A stretch of 64,000 bases of DNA from Acidobacteriota bacterium (GTDB lineage Bacteria; Acidobacteriota; Blastocatellia; Pyrinomonadales; Pyrinomonadaceae). Numbering within the stretch: the stretch's first letter is position 1; the number at the start of each line of letters is the position of its first letter. The notes under the pieces are model-generated. The model saw nothing but the letters and a program-made list of their open reading frames with translations. It was not told the origin of the DNA and did no database searches. Of the stretch, positions 1 to 9,918 are shown piece by piece. The translations under genes were made by a program, and so were the position numbers. The stretch spans positions 442,939-506,938 of the forward strand of contig JADJOS010000005.1 of the NCBI GenBank assembly GCA_016713675.1, given 5' to 3'.

Positions 1-2
1 TC

Positions 3-1682
3 AAAGAAGCGGAACTATTCCGCTGGGACGACATCGGCGGTACATGGACAGACCTGAGCGCAACATTGCCTGACGCCGCCGGCTGCCTTGCGGGCAACGA
101 CCCGTTCGCGGTGCAGGGCGGCTACGACATTGTGATCGCCGTAAAACCCGACGACGCCTCGACGCTCTTCATCGGCGGAACGAACGCCTACCGTTCGACC
201 GACGGAGGACTGTCATGGACCAGGATCGGCGGCTACGCAGGCACCGGCGGTTATGCACTGTATTTGTCCTCACATCCGGACATACATTCATTTGCATTCT
301 CGCCGATCAGTTCGACAACGATGCTCTGCGGCAACGACGGCGGCATTCAACGCACGACCGCAAACCTCGAACCCGTCGTCGCGTGGACGCAAATGAACGT
401 CGGTTACCGAACTTACCAGTATTATTACGTCGATGTGGATCCGCGGCTCGGTAACGCCAAGGTGATCGGGGGCGCTCAGGATAACGGTTCGACGCGAAAC
501 ATCGGCGGCAGCGGCACGAGCTATGAAATGGTACTCGGCGGCGATGGCGTTTCCGTCGGACTGACCGATCTGATTGCGGGGATTCAGTACGAATATGTCG
601 GATTTCAGTTGGGAGAGATATTTAGGAGGGACTCGACACTCGCCCCGGGCGTTGCCGGCTCGTATATAACGCCGACGCCGGAGGCCGGAACGGGAACGGG
701 GCTTTTTGTTACGCTGTTCAAGCTAGACTCGGACAATTCGGAGATCCTCTATTACGCAAATGACAGTGTTCTTTACCGGACATCGTCCGCTTCGACGGTC
801 ACAGGCGCGACATGGACGACAATGACCGGCGTGACGGCCGCGGTCTCACCCGACAAGAAGATCACCGCACTCACGCCCGCCCGAGGCGCATACAGCCCGG
901 CGACGTCGAGCTTGTACATCGGTGCGAGCGACACGACCTCGCCATTCACGGTTCCGCCTAAACTGTTCAGGCTTGACGATCCGGCATTCATCGGAGCCGG
1001 GGCACCTCCCGTTGATATAAGCTCCCCGGCGTTCCCGGTCGGCGCTTACATCAGCAGTATCGCCGTCGATCCCACCACGGACGACACAGTGATGGTCACA
1101 TTCTCCAATTACGGCGTCTCGAGTATATTCTTGACGATGGACGCTAGCTCGGTCGTCCCAACCTGGTCTGCTATCGAAGGCAACATTCCGCTGCCGTCGG
1201 CGAGGAGCTCTGCGATCCTGCGCAAGACGGCAGGCACGGAATACTTCGTCGGCACATCGGTCGGGCTTTATATGACGACAACTCCTGCCGGAGCAGGCAC
1301 GATCTGGTCACAGGAAGGCCCGTCCGAAATGGGCAACGCCGTTGTCTCAAGCCTCGCTCTACGGCCGTCCGACAACAAACTGCTCGTCGGAACACACGGC
1401 TATGGAATGTGGTACCTGCTCCCGCCGACAGCGGCAAATGTCTCGGTCGGCGGCCGGGTGCATTCGCAAAGCGGCGGCATCGCGAACGCAATCGTCACGA
1501 TCACATCAGCGAACGGTACGTCACTCCGCACAAGCACAAGTTCGCTCGGGTATTTTCGATTTGACGACATTGTCGCGGGAGGCACGTATACGGTTGCGGT
1601 TGCGAGTAAACGATACGTCTTCACGCCACAGATATTGACGCTCAACGATACGGTCGAGGATCTTGAGTTTATTTCGAACTAG
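3..1682 (+). CDS. Secreted beta-propeller (BNR/Asp-box, VPS10-like) protein with C-terminal CarboxypepD_reg-like domain, 5' partial
   Basis: The frame is open from the left edge, so the true start and any signal peptide lie outside the window. An Asp-box motif (STDGGLSWTRIG), a related turn (CGNDGGIQRTT) and a final blade motif (LLVGTHGYGMWYL) are typical of sortilin/glycosidase-like propellers. The last ~80 residues (from NVSVGGRVHSQSGG, with GYFRFDDIVAGGTYTVAV) look like a carboxypeptidase regulatory-like beta-sandwich, a common cell-surface module. I infer an extracellular or outer-membrane-associated protein. Propellers of this type bind proteins or glycans, but no catalytic residues can be assigned. 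The next gene starts about 220 bp downstream, so it is probably not in the same operon. Confidence 0.8.
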   Translation, partial: KEAELFRWDDIGGTWTDLSATLPDAAGCLAGNDPFAVQGGYDIVIAVKPDDASTLFIGGTNAYRSTDGGLSWTRIGGYAGTGGYALYLSSHPDIHSFAFSPISSTTMLCGNDGGIQRTTANLEPVVAWTQMNVGYRTYQYYYVDVDPRLGNAKVIGGAQDNGSTRNIGGSGTSYEMVLGGDGVSVGLTDLIAGIQYEYVGFQLGEIFRRDSTLAPGVAGSYITPTPEAGTGTGLFVTLFKLDSDNSEILYYANDSVLYRTSSASTVTGATWTTMTGVTAAVSPDKKITALTPARGAYSPATSSLYIGASDTTSPFTVPPKLFRLDDPAFIGAGAPPVDISSPAFPVGAYISSIAVDPTTDDTVMVTFSNYGVSSIFLTMDASSVVPTWSAIEGNIPLPSARSSAILRKTAGTEYFVGTSVGLYMTTTPAGAGTIWSQEGPSEMGNAVVSSLALRPSDNKLLVGTHGYGMWYLLPPTAANVSVGGRVHSQSGGIANAIVTITSANGTSLRTSTSSLGYFRFDDIVAGGTYTVAVASKRYVFTPQILTLNDTVEDLEFISN

Positions 1683-1901
1683 GATCAACGACCAGACCTA
1701 CCGCTACGATCCGCCTCGCTGCGGCCGGGCAGATCCGCTAACTCGGGTAATTGATCTTGGGAAGCGTTTTCACGCTCGCGTTTATGCCTTTGCCGTTGGC
1801 GTAAAATTGTAACTTCATTTACTATTCCATAGACATTGTCGCTCACACACTCAAATTAAAGGTAAATTGGGCCCGGATGGCGCGTTCGGTTCGACTGTGG
1901 A

Positions 1902-3425
1902 ATGGACGAAAAGACATCACATAATGGCGGGACTGCATTCGGCTCACGCGCGTTTGCCGCATTGACGCGCCCGGTCGATGCTTTGCCGCTGGATATGTTT
2001 CGCGTGGTGACGGGCGTGCTGATATTGGTGTATTTTGTGCGGACGTTCGCCGAGACGGCGGATTTCAGCGGGCCCGACGGATTGCTCGACCACCGTTTGA
2101 TACTCGAGATGTATTGGTTCACCGAGATCGGAATATTCCGCGATTGGATGAGCATCGAATGGTTCTACGCGGCGTTCGGGATCGCCATCGCGTGCTGCGT
2201 ACCGCTGATCCTCGGGTATCGTGTTAAGTTCTTTTTCCTGATCCTGTACATTATCGCAGTCAGTACGTATCGGCGGAACTTTATTGTGATGTATGTCGAT
2301 GATTCGATCATGCATCTGCTGCTGTTCTGGATGCTGGTGATGCCGGTCGGACGCACGCTGGTGCTTGGCGAATGGCTGCGGGACCGCCGTGCGGCGGGGG
2401 AACGTTGGAAAACTGTCACCGTGCCCGGAGCGACCCTGCGGCTTTTCCTCGGGAATCTGACGCTGCTCTATCTAGTTGCCGGTCTCTGGAAATGGACGAG
2501 CCCGATGTGGCTCGACGGCACCGCTCTGTACGTCGTATTCAAGCTGCCGGTGTCGTACTACAGTTCAACCTGGACCGCCGGGCATATCCCACTGCTGAGG
2601 ATATTTAACTACGCGACGCTCATTCTCGAGCCCCTGGTGCCGCTGATGTTCGTACTGCGGCGTGGGCATTGGGCAAAGTACGTGATGCTCGCGGCATTCC
2701 TCGGGCTGCATCTCGGCTCCGTAGCAACTCTGAATATCCCGTACGCGAACGTTGCCTGTGCAGCGACGACGATCCTGATGTTCCGCGAAGAGCTGATGAC
2801 ATGGTTTCGCGGCGTCTATATCGAGCCGGTGGGTTCAAAACGATTCGGTTTGTCCGGCGCCGTCGCACTATTTATGGTCACCGCACTGACGCTGGCGATG
2901 GTCAGCTCGGTCTCTCTGATAAACTGGCGAACCGCACCACGTGAGATGAAGTCGGGCGAGGTCATTTCCCGCGAGAACCGTCCGCAACTCGTCGACGGAC
3001 GCGCGGACGGGCTCGATTCTGTGCAAATGACATTTTTTGGTGCGCTTTGGATCATGGGCATCGCTCAGCAATATCAGCTATTCAACTGGATCGACAACCG
3101 GAACTATGCGACGCACTACCGCGTCGTTGCTAATGGTGTTGACGTCGATCCGGACGCGATGTTCGTGCGTTCGTTGCGTGGTGTGCTGCTCGATTTTTAT
3201 ATTCACGACATCACGTGGCTTAAAATACCGCCCGAGCGGCGGCAGGAACTGCGCTCAAACATCCTCGAACGCACCGCGAACCGCTATTGCCGTGTCGCAA
3301 GGCCTGTCGGCGTCGTCGAAGCCCATTCGTCCTTCGAACGCATCGACCCAAACGGCGGCCCGGGCGAATTTGATAATGTACTGTTGATGATGTTTAGCTG
3401 TGACGGCGAACGGGCGGTGTTTTAG
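1902..3425 (+). CDS. HTTM-domain (vitamin K-dependent gamma-carboxylase-like) integral membrane protein
   Basis: A 507-residue polytopic membrane protein. After a soluble N-terminus, the stretch PVDALPLDMFRVVTGVLILVY begins the first membrane helix, with the layout seen in HTTM proteins (horizontally transferred transmembrane domain, related to the gamma-carboxylase N-terminus). Further hydrophobic segments follow to about residue 345, then a soluble C-terminal part of about 160 residues. The substrate is unknown. The gene ends 2 bp before asnB, so the two are probably co-transcribed. The ATG at 1902 gives a plausible N-terminus, but its ribosome-binding site is weak. Confidence 0.75.
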   Translation: MDEKTSHNGGTAFGSRAFAALTRPVDALPLDMFRVVTGVLILVYFVRTFAETADFSGPDGLLDHRLILEMYWFTEIGIFRDWMSIEWFYAAFGIAIACCVPLILGYRVKFFFLILYIIAVSTYRRNFIVMYVDDSIMHLLLFWMLVMPVGRTLVLGEWLRDRRAAGERWKTVTVPGATLRLFLGNLTLLYLVAGLWKWTSPMWLDGTALYVVFKLPVSYYSSTWTAGHIPLLRIFNYATLILEPLVPLMFVLRRGHWAKYVMLAAFLGLHLGSVATLNIPYANVACAATTILMFREELMTWFRGVYIEPVGSKRFGLSGAVALFMVTALTLAMVSSVSLINWRTAPREMKSGEVISRENRPQLVDGRADGLDSVQMTFFGALWIMGIAQQYQLFNWIDNRNYATHYRVVANGVDVDPDAMFVRSLRGVLLDFYIHDITWLKIPPERRQELRSNILERTANRYCRVARPVGVVEAHSSFERIDPNGGPGEFDNVLLMMFSCDGERAVF

Positions 3426-3427
3426 AT

Positions 3428-5332
3428 ATGTGCGGGATCGTTGCGATTTTCAATAATGACAGGCCGGTGAATTCTGACGCTCTCGGCCGGTCGATTGACG
3501 CGCTTATTCCACGCGGACCCGATGAACAGAGCAGTTGGGTTTCGCCGAACGGACGCACCGCTCTCGGCCACGCACGTCTGAACATCATCGACCTCGTCAC
3601 CGGCACCCAACCGATCGCCGGCGAAGACGGCAAGCTGCACATAATACACAACGGCGAATTCTACGATTTCGAACGGATCACACGCGAACTCGAGAACCGC
3701 GGCCATAAATTCCGCACGCGTTCCGACAGCGAGATCGCCCTGCATCTGTATCAAGAAATGGGGCCGGCATGCCTCGAACATCTGCGAGGGGAATTTGCGT
3801 TCGTCATCTGGGACGAAGAGAACGAAACGCTCTTCGCCGCCCGCGACCGTTTTGGCATCAAGCCGCTGTTCTACGTGCAGGATGCCGACGGGCTAAAGCT
3901 CGCATCGGAAGCAAAGGCGCTGTTCGCCGCCGGTGTTCGCGCCGCATGGGACCAGGAATCGGTGTTCCAGAACCTTTTCTTTTCGTTCGACCAGGACAGG
4001 ACTTTGTTCCGCAATGTTCGCCAACTCTCGCCCGGCCATTACCTGATCGCACAACGCGGAAAGGTCACGGTCAAACGCTATTGGGACGTCGGCTATCCAA
4101 AGGCGAACGCCGCACATCCACACACATCCGAAACGGAGTGTATCGAAACGGTGCGATCGATGCTAGACGAGGCGATCCGTCTGCGAATGCGTGCCGATGT
4201 GCCGGTCGGATGCTATCTCAGCGGAGGCGTCGATTCTTCGTCCGTACTTGGGATGGCGAGCCGTTATGCGGAAGGGAAGTTTACGGCGTTCACGATCGCG
4301 TTCGATCATCCCGATTTCGACGAAAGCGGGCCCGCGAGACGAATGGCTGAACATGCGGGTGCCGAGTTTCGACCGATCGCCGTGAAAGGCACGGACTTCG
4401 CCGATGTTTTCTACGATTCTGTCTGGAAAGGCGAGATGATCCACTATAACGCCCACGGAGCGGCCCGCTATCACCTCAGCCGAGCCGTGCGGGCCGAAGG
4501 CTACAAGACCGTCATCGGCGGCGAAGGTGCGGACGAACTTTTCGCGGGATATGATTTCTCAAGCCAGGCGGTTCTCGCGAGCGGATCGTCCGCGATGGCG
4601 AAGTATGCAACAATGTTCGCCCGTCTTTTTAAGCCCAAGACCGAGACCGAACGCCGCATCGCCGCGACCTCGCCGTGGCTCGCACGCCTCAGCCACATTC
4701 TCGCCTTCCCGCCGAATTTGACGGATTATGTCGCGGAGAAATTCGACTTTCTACACACTATCATCGCACCGGAACTTACAGCGAAATTCCCCGGCCGCGA
4801 TCCGTACCGCGAGTTTTTCCGGCAGTTTGACTATCGCAAAACCCTGCTGGGCAGGGAACCGGCGAAGCAGATCCTGTATCTATGGATGAAGTCGCTCTTC
4901 GTCAACTACGTACTAGCCGCCGAACGCCTCGATATGACAAACGCGGTTGAAGTGCGTCTGCCGTTTCTCGATCACAAACTGTTCGAATACGTGAGTTCGA
5001 TCCCGGTTGCGATGCTCGCAAAGGGCGGAACACTAAAATATCTGCTTCGCGAAGCCGTCAAACCGTATATCACCGATGAGGTCTATAGGGGGCTAAAGCA
5101 GCCTTTCCTCGCACCGCCGACCACTAGGCGAAACGACGACGCGATGTACATTATGCTGCAGGACATCTTGCGGAGCGAGAGTTTTCGTTCGGTGCCGTTC
5201 TTCGACCATGCGGCCGTCATTAAGATGCTAGATGGCGTCGCAACGATGGATGACGCGGCCCGTGCGTCAATGGATCCCGTGCTCTACATGATGGCGTCGA
5301 TCGGCGTACTGCACGAAAAGTACCATCTATAG
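3428..5332 (+). CDS. asnB: Asparagine synthase (glutamine-hydrolysing)
   Basis: A 634-residue class II amidotransferase. After removal of Met1 the N-terminus starts with the catalytic Cys (MCGIVAIF). The glutaminase domain has the RGPDEQ and NGEFYDF substrate-binding stretches, and the synthetase domain has the PP-loop SGGVDSS near residue 264. The enzyme would transfer glutamine-derived ammonia to an ATP-activated aspartate or another carboxylate. Length and both active sites are those of a complete AsnB. AsnB paralogues are also frequent beside surface-polysaccharide and peptide-modification genes, so the acceptor need not be free aspartate. It follows the HTTM gene by 2 bp and converges on the efflux operon. 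Confidence 0.92.
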   Translation: MCGIVAIFNNDRPVNSDALGRSIDALIPRGPDEQSSWVSPNGRTALGHARLNIIDLVTGTQPIAGEDGKLHIIHNGEFYDFERITRELENRGHKFRTRSDSEIALHLYQEMGPACLEHLRGEFAFVIWDEENETLFAARDRFGIKPLFYVQDADGLKLASEAKALFAAGVRAAWDQESVFQNLFFSFDQDRTLFRNVRQLSPGHYLIAQRGKVTVKRYWDVGYPKANAAHPHTSETECIETVRSMLDEAIRLRMRADVPVGCYLSGGVDSSSVLGMASRYAEGKFTAFTIAFDHPDFDESGPARRMAEHAGAEFRPIAVKGTDFADVFYDSVWKGEMIHYNAHGAARYHLSRAVRAEGYKTVIGGEGADELFAGYDFSSQAVLASGSSAMAKYATMFARLFKPKTETERRIAATSPWLARLSHILAFPPNLTDYVAEKFDFLHTIIAPELTAKFPGRDPYREFFRQFDYRKTLLGREPAKQILYLWMKSLFVNYVLAAERLDMTNAVEVRLPFLDHKLFEYVSSIPVAMLAKGGTLKYLLREAVKPYITDEVYRGLKQPFLAPPTTRRNDDAMYIMLQDILRSESFRSVPFFDHAAVIKMLDGVATMDDAARASMDPVLYMMASIGVLHEKYHL

Positions 5333-5362
5333 TTTGGGTTCAAAGGATCTCTTTGGGGCACC

Positions 5363-6278
5363 TCACCTCGTGGATACTTTTGCTCCGTCTACTATTTGAC
5401 TTGGCGGATGAAGGATCACGATCTCGCCGTCTGAAATTCCTTCGACTATCTGCGTGCTCTCGGCATTCTGCCGGCCCGTTTTTATAGCTCTCTGTCTGGC
5501 ACGGCCGGATTCGACTACAAATACATTCCACTCATCTCCACTCCGAAACAAGGCGCTTGAGGGAATTGTCAAAACATCATCTGATTCCCATACGATGATG
5601 CTCACGTCGACGCGGTAATTGTCTCCGAACTTTGGCGCTTTGGACAAAAAACTCGCCGATCACATTTACCCGCTGCTCCTCGACGCCGAGTGCCGAGACC
5701 TTTGTTGTGGCTTGAGGCTCGATCAGATGGACACGGGCTTTCAACGGTTCTGTCGAGCTTTCATTGATCACCATGATAGGCGCACCGGGCGGTATCTTTA
5801 CCGCGTCGGTCGAGAGCACGTCCACGACGATCTCGATATTGTCCGGATCGCCGATCTCGATCAGTGGGGTTCCGGCGGTAACGAAACCTTCGCTCTTTTG
5901 AGCGATCCTCAGCACTTTCCCGGCGATCGGAGCAAACACTCTGGCAGCATATATGTTTGGGAGTTCGTCCCGCTTATCCGGAGTCCGCTGGACCGGCGGA
6001 TTTGGATCGATCTCGGTGATCGGATAGTCGTGTGGTATGAAGTCGCCCTCAGTCAACTTTATCCGCGACATCCGTCCGGAAACCGGTGCGCTGACCGTTA
6101 TCTTCACTCGAGCTCGTGTCTTACCTTCCGCTTCGACCGCAACTGTCATCGGCCCACGCCGGCTCGTCGCTACCTCAACGGATGTCGACTCTTCGCTGAG
6201 CAGCAGCCAAGCCAATATGAGCCCGACAACGACAGCCGCCGCAAGATACAGCATCTGTTTTTTTGATACGTTTAACAT
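5363..6278 (-). pseudogene. HlyD-family efflux periplasmic adaptor, frame interrupted by a one-base shift
   Basis: The N-terminal part (start ATG at 6278, 1 bp after the permease stop, preceded by a GAGAG ribosome-binding site) has one membrane anchor (QMLYLAAAVVVGLILAWLLL) and a biotinyl-lipoyl-like region (VSAPVSGRMSRIKLTEGD). Its frame continues as family-like sequence to GVEEQRVNVIGEF and then becomes nonsense. The expected continuation (SKAPKFGDNYRVDVSIIVWE, then the beta-barrel end) lies in the +1 frame. The switch is at a run of six T on the coding strand (5646-5651). With five T the frames join into about 304 residues. Either the run is miscounted or the gene is damaged. The role would be to link the FtsX-type permease to an outer-membrane channel. 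Confidence 0.75.
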
Positions 6279-6279
6279 G

Positions 6280-8646
6280 TTATTCTCTCGTTTTAAGGAC
6301 AGCAATAAGGTCTAGTCCCCGCAATCGCCACGAGACCAGAAGACCAGAGATGACCGCCGCCGCAGCAACATAGATCGCCGTCAATAAAAATGTCCTCTGA
6401 CTAAATACCATAGGGAGCCTTAACAATTCATTGTCGATCAGATTATTCATGCTGTAGCACGTTGCGATGCCCGCCAGGAATCCGAGAGGGATCGCAAGCA
6501 TGGTCAAGACGGCGTGTTCACCCAAGAGAATTACCGTGACCTCTTTCTTTGAAAATCCAAGCACACGGAGGGAAGCTAATTCCCGGCCTCGTTCCGACAA
6601 CGTGATGCGCGCCGTGTTGTAAACCACTCCAAACACGATCGCGCTCGAAAAAAGAACAAGCACGAAAGTGAAAATGCCGATCGTTTGCGCAAACGTTTCG
6701 TTAAAGCTCTGTTTTATTGAACCGGGAAGACTTACACCGGCTATTTCCGGCAGTCGCTTCAATCGGGCGTAAAGCAGATCTTCAGTCAGTGGATCTGATC
6801 GAATATAGGCTCCGGAAATCACGTCATCCTCATTTACCAAGCGGTTGAGTGCACCGATCTGCATATACGCGTTCATGCCCATGAGTTCGGCAACCGTGCC
6901 GGTCACATTGATCTTCTTGATCACCCTGGACCCTTCGAGCACTTCGACGGTCACAGATTCGCCGGCCGATACCCCGAGTTCTCTTGCCAGTGGATTTGAC
7001 AACACAATACCCTCCGGCGGTAAATGGTAGACGGATGAATCCTGATCGACGATCCGATGCAGGACCGGATAGGACTCGAGCCCGGTTACGCCGACCCGTT
7101 TGGCTCTATGCTCGAATGACAGTCTGGCGGGAACCGCTCGAAAAGCCTCGACATCCAGCACTCCGGGCAACGACCCAAGATCGAGTTTCGCCTGTTGTGG
7201 TCTTGGACGGTTGAACGTAACGATAGCGTCCTCTCTGATCGATCTTTCAAATTGGATATCAACGATCACTTTGATCGCGTCTTCGAAATAAAAGCCTGTG
7301 AACAGCAATGCCGCCGCCGCCGCAATACCGAACGCAGACAAAAGGGCTTTGAATGGCTGGCGCGAGAGATTGCGAAAGATCATTCGAGACTCCGGTGAAA
7401 TGTGTTTGTTCAGGTCAATTGTTTCGATCAAGCCGGGCTTGTAATTGACAGGTGCTATGGGCCTCATTGCTTCGGCCGGAGGAAGCATTACTGCCTGCCG
7501 TACGGCGGAAAAGGCACCTATGCAGGCAGATCCGAGTGCGATCAAGACCGAACTGATCACAAGCGTCCAACTGAATGTGAACGCTAGGATCGGGAATCTA
7601 AAATAGTCGGTATACATTGATGTCATACCGCTGCCCATCCAATATCCGATAACGATTCCGAACAATATCCCGCCTATCACAGCGGCAAATGCAAGCCCTA
7701 AAAAGTGCATTCCGATCTCGCTATTGCTATATCCAAACGCCTTGAGCAGACCGATCTGCTCGCGCTGAGTATTGACTAAGCGCGCCATAACAAGATGGAG
7801 CAAAAACGCAGTGACACCAAGAAAAATAAGTGGAAGAAACGTACCAAAAGTGCGGAGTTCGCCAAATTCGTTCTCAAGAAAGCGAAAGGATTCCTGTTCG
7901 TGCCTGCCGAATGAACCGATTCCGCCATATTCGTCCAGTATTCGATCGATCTCCAATATCAGCTCTTCGGGTTGGGCTCCGGGCGCAAGAGTAACAGACA
8001 GGTCATTGAACGCACCGTCCATGTCGAACGTTGTGGTAATTGCTCGTTCGCTCATCCAAATGATCCCAAATCTCTTATTGTCCGGGAATAATTGCCCCGG
8101 ACTGATCTCATAGATATATTCCGGGGAGAGTCCGGTTCCTACGATCTTCAGCTCACGCCATCGTCCATTCAACACTGCCGAAAATGAGTCACCGGGCTCA
8201 AATCCGTTCGCATTTGCAAACGAGCTGCTAACGATCACCTCATCGGCCGCGCCTAGACCAACATAGCGTCCGCTAACAAGATGCAGATCGTTCAGCATCG
8301 GTTCCTTGTGTTCGGGAATCGATACGATCCGACCCGATGCCGGTTCACGAAGGTACGGGAGATCGAGTATTGAATTCGAGACAATTCGAGTCTGTACCGC
8401 GGCTATCCCTGGTATTCGTTCGATCCTTTGTCGAACCGAAAGCGGTGCTCTTGTGAGATGTGCGAATACATCGCCGAACCGGTATTCGGAATAGTAGCTT
8501 TCTTGTGTCGAGACCAGCGATTCATATGTGCTTCGCATAGCTACATACGATGCCACACCACACGTGACCACTAACGCGGTTGCCAGTAATTGTCCCCGAA
8601 GATGGAGTATGTCACGTAGTAATTTTATTGTGAGCGCTCGTCTCAT
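6280..8646 (-). CDS. ABC transporter permease with two FtsX-like domains (MacB/DevC-like)
   Basis: A 788-residue protein with an N-terminal membrane anchor (LLATALVVTCGVASYVAM), a large periplasmic MacB-like core, an FtsX block of three helices around residues 270-380, a second periplasmic domain, and a second FtsX block near the C-terminus (FTFVLVLFSSAIVFGVVYNTARI to the end). The repeat arrangement matches long ABC3 permeases that work mechanically rather than by classical substrate translocation. The gene sits 2 bp after the small membrane protein and 1 bp before the adaptor, with the ATPase upstream, which makes a complete tripartite-type efflux or lipoprotein-release operon. Confidence 0.88.
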   Translation of the reverse strand: MRRALTIKLLRDILHLRGQLLATALVVTCGVASYVAMRSTYESLVSTQESYYSEYRFGDVFAHLTRAPLSVRQRIERIPGIAAVQTRIVSNSILDLPYLREPASGRIVSIPEHKEPMLNDLHLVSGRYVGLGAADEVIVSSSFANANGFEPGDSFSAVLNGRWRELKIVGTGLSPEYIYEISPGQLFPDNKRFGIIWMSERAITTTFDMDGAFNDLSVTLAPGAQPEELILEIDRILDEYGGIGSFGRHEQESFRFLENEFGELRTFGTFLPLIFLGVTAFLLHLVMARLVNTQREQIGLLKAFGYSNSEIGMHFLGLAFAAVIGGILFGIVIGYWMGSGMTSMYTDYFRFPILAFTFSWTLVISSVLIALGSACIGAFSAVRQAVMLPPAEAMRPIAPVNYKPGLIETIDLNKHISPESRMIFRNLSRQPFKALLSAFGIAAAAALLFTGFYFEDAIKVIVDIQFERSIREDAIVTFNRPRPQQAKLDLGSLPGVLDVEAFRAVPARLSFEHRAKRVGVTGLESYPVLHRIVDQDSSVYHLPPEGIVLSNPLARELGVSAGESVTVEVLEGSRVIKKINVTGTVAELMGMNAYMQIGALNRLVNEDDVISGAYIRSDPLTEDLLYARLKRLPEIAGVSLPGSIKQSFNETFAQTIGIFTFVLVLFSSAIVFGVVYNTARITLSERGRELASLRVLGFSKKEVTVILLGEHAVLTMLAIPLGFLAGIATCYSMNNLIDNELLRLPMVFSQRTFLLTAIYVAAAAVISGLLVSWRLRGLDLIAVLKTRE

Positions 8647-8648
8647 CG

Positions 8649-9161
8649 CTAATGATCGTCGTCATCGCCCGATCTTCGGGTTTCTGTCTTCTTCTCGCCG
8701 GCTGGGCTTAGCGTCTGAGCCTGTCGAATCTCTGAGTGCCGGACCTGACCACCAAGATTGGCCGTATAGCCCATCGAAACTGCTGAGACTAAGCCTGCGA
8801 TCAATGCAGCGTAGACCGCTACCGTGTTGAAACTCTTAGAAGCGAATCTTGCAGAGGCGAATGCGACGATTGCAGCAACACCGGCAATTATGCCGATAAT
8901 AAGCGCGAACATTGCTGCAGATTCGTGCGCTTCGATCAACTGCTCCGAAACGCCCGGCAATTTTTCAACAACATCCTCCGCAGGCTCGCCGGTAAGATAG
9001 ACCGGTACCGATGCCAACGCATTGAGAATAATGAGAATTAGACCGACGAACTGTATATTTTCGAACTTACGAAGCAAGCCCCACGCCAGGATAAGTGTGC
9101 CGAATAACCCGGCAAATAGCGGTAAATGGTTAAGCATAAGGTGCAAATGAGCATAAGTCAT
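8649..9161 (-). CDS. Small four-helix membrane protein (DUF2231-like)
   Basis: A 170-residue protein with about four hydrophobic segments, conserved-looking histidines (HLHLMLNHLPL near the N-terminus, AHESAAMFAL in the middle) and a charged, histidine-ending tail (RRSGDDDDH). The pattern resembles DUF2231-type membrane proteins, some of which are suspected of binding haem or metal. Function is not assignable. It lies between the ATPase and permease genes, 2 bp from the permease, so it is expressed with the efflux system and may be an accessory subunit. Confidence 0.7.
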   Translation of the reverse strand: MTYAHLHLMLNHLPLFAGLFGTLILAWGLLRKFENIQFVGLILIILNALASVPVYLTGEPAEDVVEKLPGVSEQLIEAHESAAMFALIIGIIAGVAAIVAFASARFASKSFNTVAVYAALIAGLVSAVSMGYTANLGGQVRHSEIRQAQTLSPAGEKKTETRRSGDDDDH

Positions 9162-9180
9162 ATTTGTTTCTCCATTGATC

Positions 9181-9918
9181 TCACCAGATCAAGTCAGCAG
9201 GTTTCGCTTTTGAAACGTTCTTTTCGATCGAGACTATGTTTCCACTGCCAATGCGGACCACTCGATCGGCCATCTGCGCAATCGATGCGTTGTGCGTGAT
9301 CACTGCGGTGGTCGTATTTAGCTCGCGGTTGACGAGCTCGATCGCCTCAAGAACGATCTTTCCTGTTTGATAATCCAGAGCACCTGTCGGTTCATCGCAC
9401 AGCAGTACATCCGGACGTTTTGCGATCGCACGTGCGATCGCCACTCTTTGTTGTTCGCCGCCTGAGAGTTGTGCGGGAAAATGATTTTGCCTGTCGTTAA
9501 GCCCAACAATATCGAGAGCCGACTCGGCAGACATTGGGTTCGCAGCGATCTCGGTTATCAACTGCACGTTCTCGAGAGCTGTTAGACTGGGAATCAAGTT
9601 GTAAAACTGGAAGACAAATCCTACGTGGTCACGGCGGTACTCCGTCAATTGCCGGTCAGAGGCTTTGGTCAGGTCATGATCTGCATAAATCACCTCTCCT
9701 GCGGAAGGAGTGTCAAGACCTCCAATGATGTTTAAGAGCGTAGACTTTCCGCTGCCGGATGCTCCGAGCAAAACCACAAGCTCGCCCTCAAACAGATCAA
9801 AGTCAATTTGATTCAATGCATGCACATCAACTTCACCCATATGATAGACCTTTGATATTCCTCTGATCCTGAAGATCGCTTTGTCGGAAAGTTGGGGTTG
9901 TAAGATATTGCTGTCCAC
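9181..9918 (-). CDS. ABC transporter ATP-binding protein (LolD/MacB-N type)
   Basis: A 245-residue nucleotide-binding subunit with Walker A (GASGSGKST), Q-loop (FVFQFYNLIPSLTALENV), signature (LSGGEQQR), Walker B with catalytic Glu (VLLCDEPTGALD) and switch His (VITHN). The FQFYNLIP sequence after the Q-loop is characteristic of LolD/MacB/FtsE-like ATPases. It heads the minus-strand operon and would energise the FtsX-type permease. The ATG at 9918 leaves a short N-terminal extension before the family core. Confidence 0.92.
   Translation of the reverse strand: MDSNILQPQLSDKAIFRIRGISKVYHMGEVDVHALNQIDFDLFEGELVVLLGASGSGKSTLLNIIGGLDTPSAGEVIYADHDLTKASDRQLTEYRRDHVGFVFQFYNLIPSLTALENVQLITEIAANPMSAESALDIVGLNDRQNHFPAQLSGGEQQRVAIARAIAKRPDVLLCDEPTGALDYQTGKIVLEAIELVNRELNTTTAVITHNASIAQMADRVVRIGSGNIVSIEKNVSKAKPADLIW

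Noticed and set aside
1171..1491. Long open frames antisense to the propeller, asnB, PFOR and oxidoreductase genes
   Set aside because: They mirror codon bias of the sense genes and lack ribosome-binding sites or recognisable protein features.
3428..5332. asnB as a lasso-peptide cyclase matching the HprK-like/PqqD genes
   Set aside because: It has the complete glutaminase domain with Cys2 and normal AsnB length, lies about 57 kb from the PqqD module, and no B2 protease or lasso precursor is seen.
5646..5651. Programmed frameshift in the adaptor gene
   Set aside because: A +1 shift on TTT-TTT-G has poor re-pairing for tRNA-Phe and no stimulatory structure was seen; a homopolymer error or mutation is simpler.
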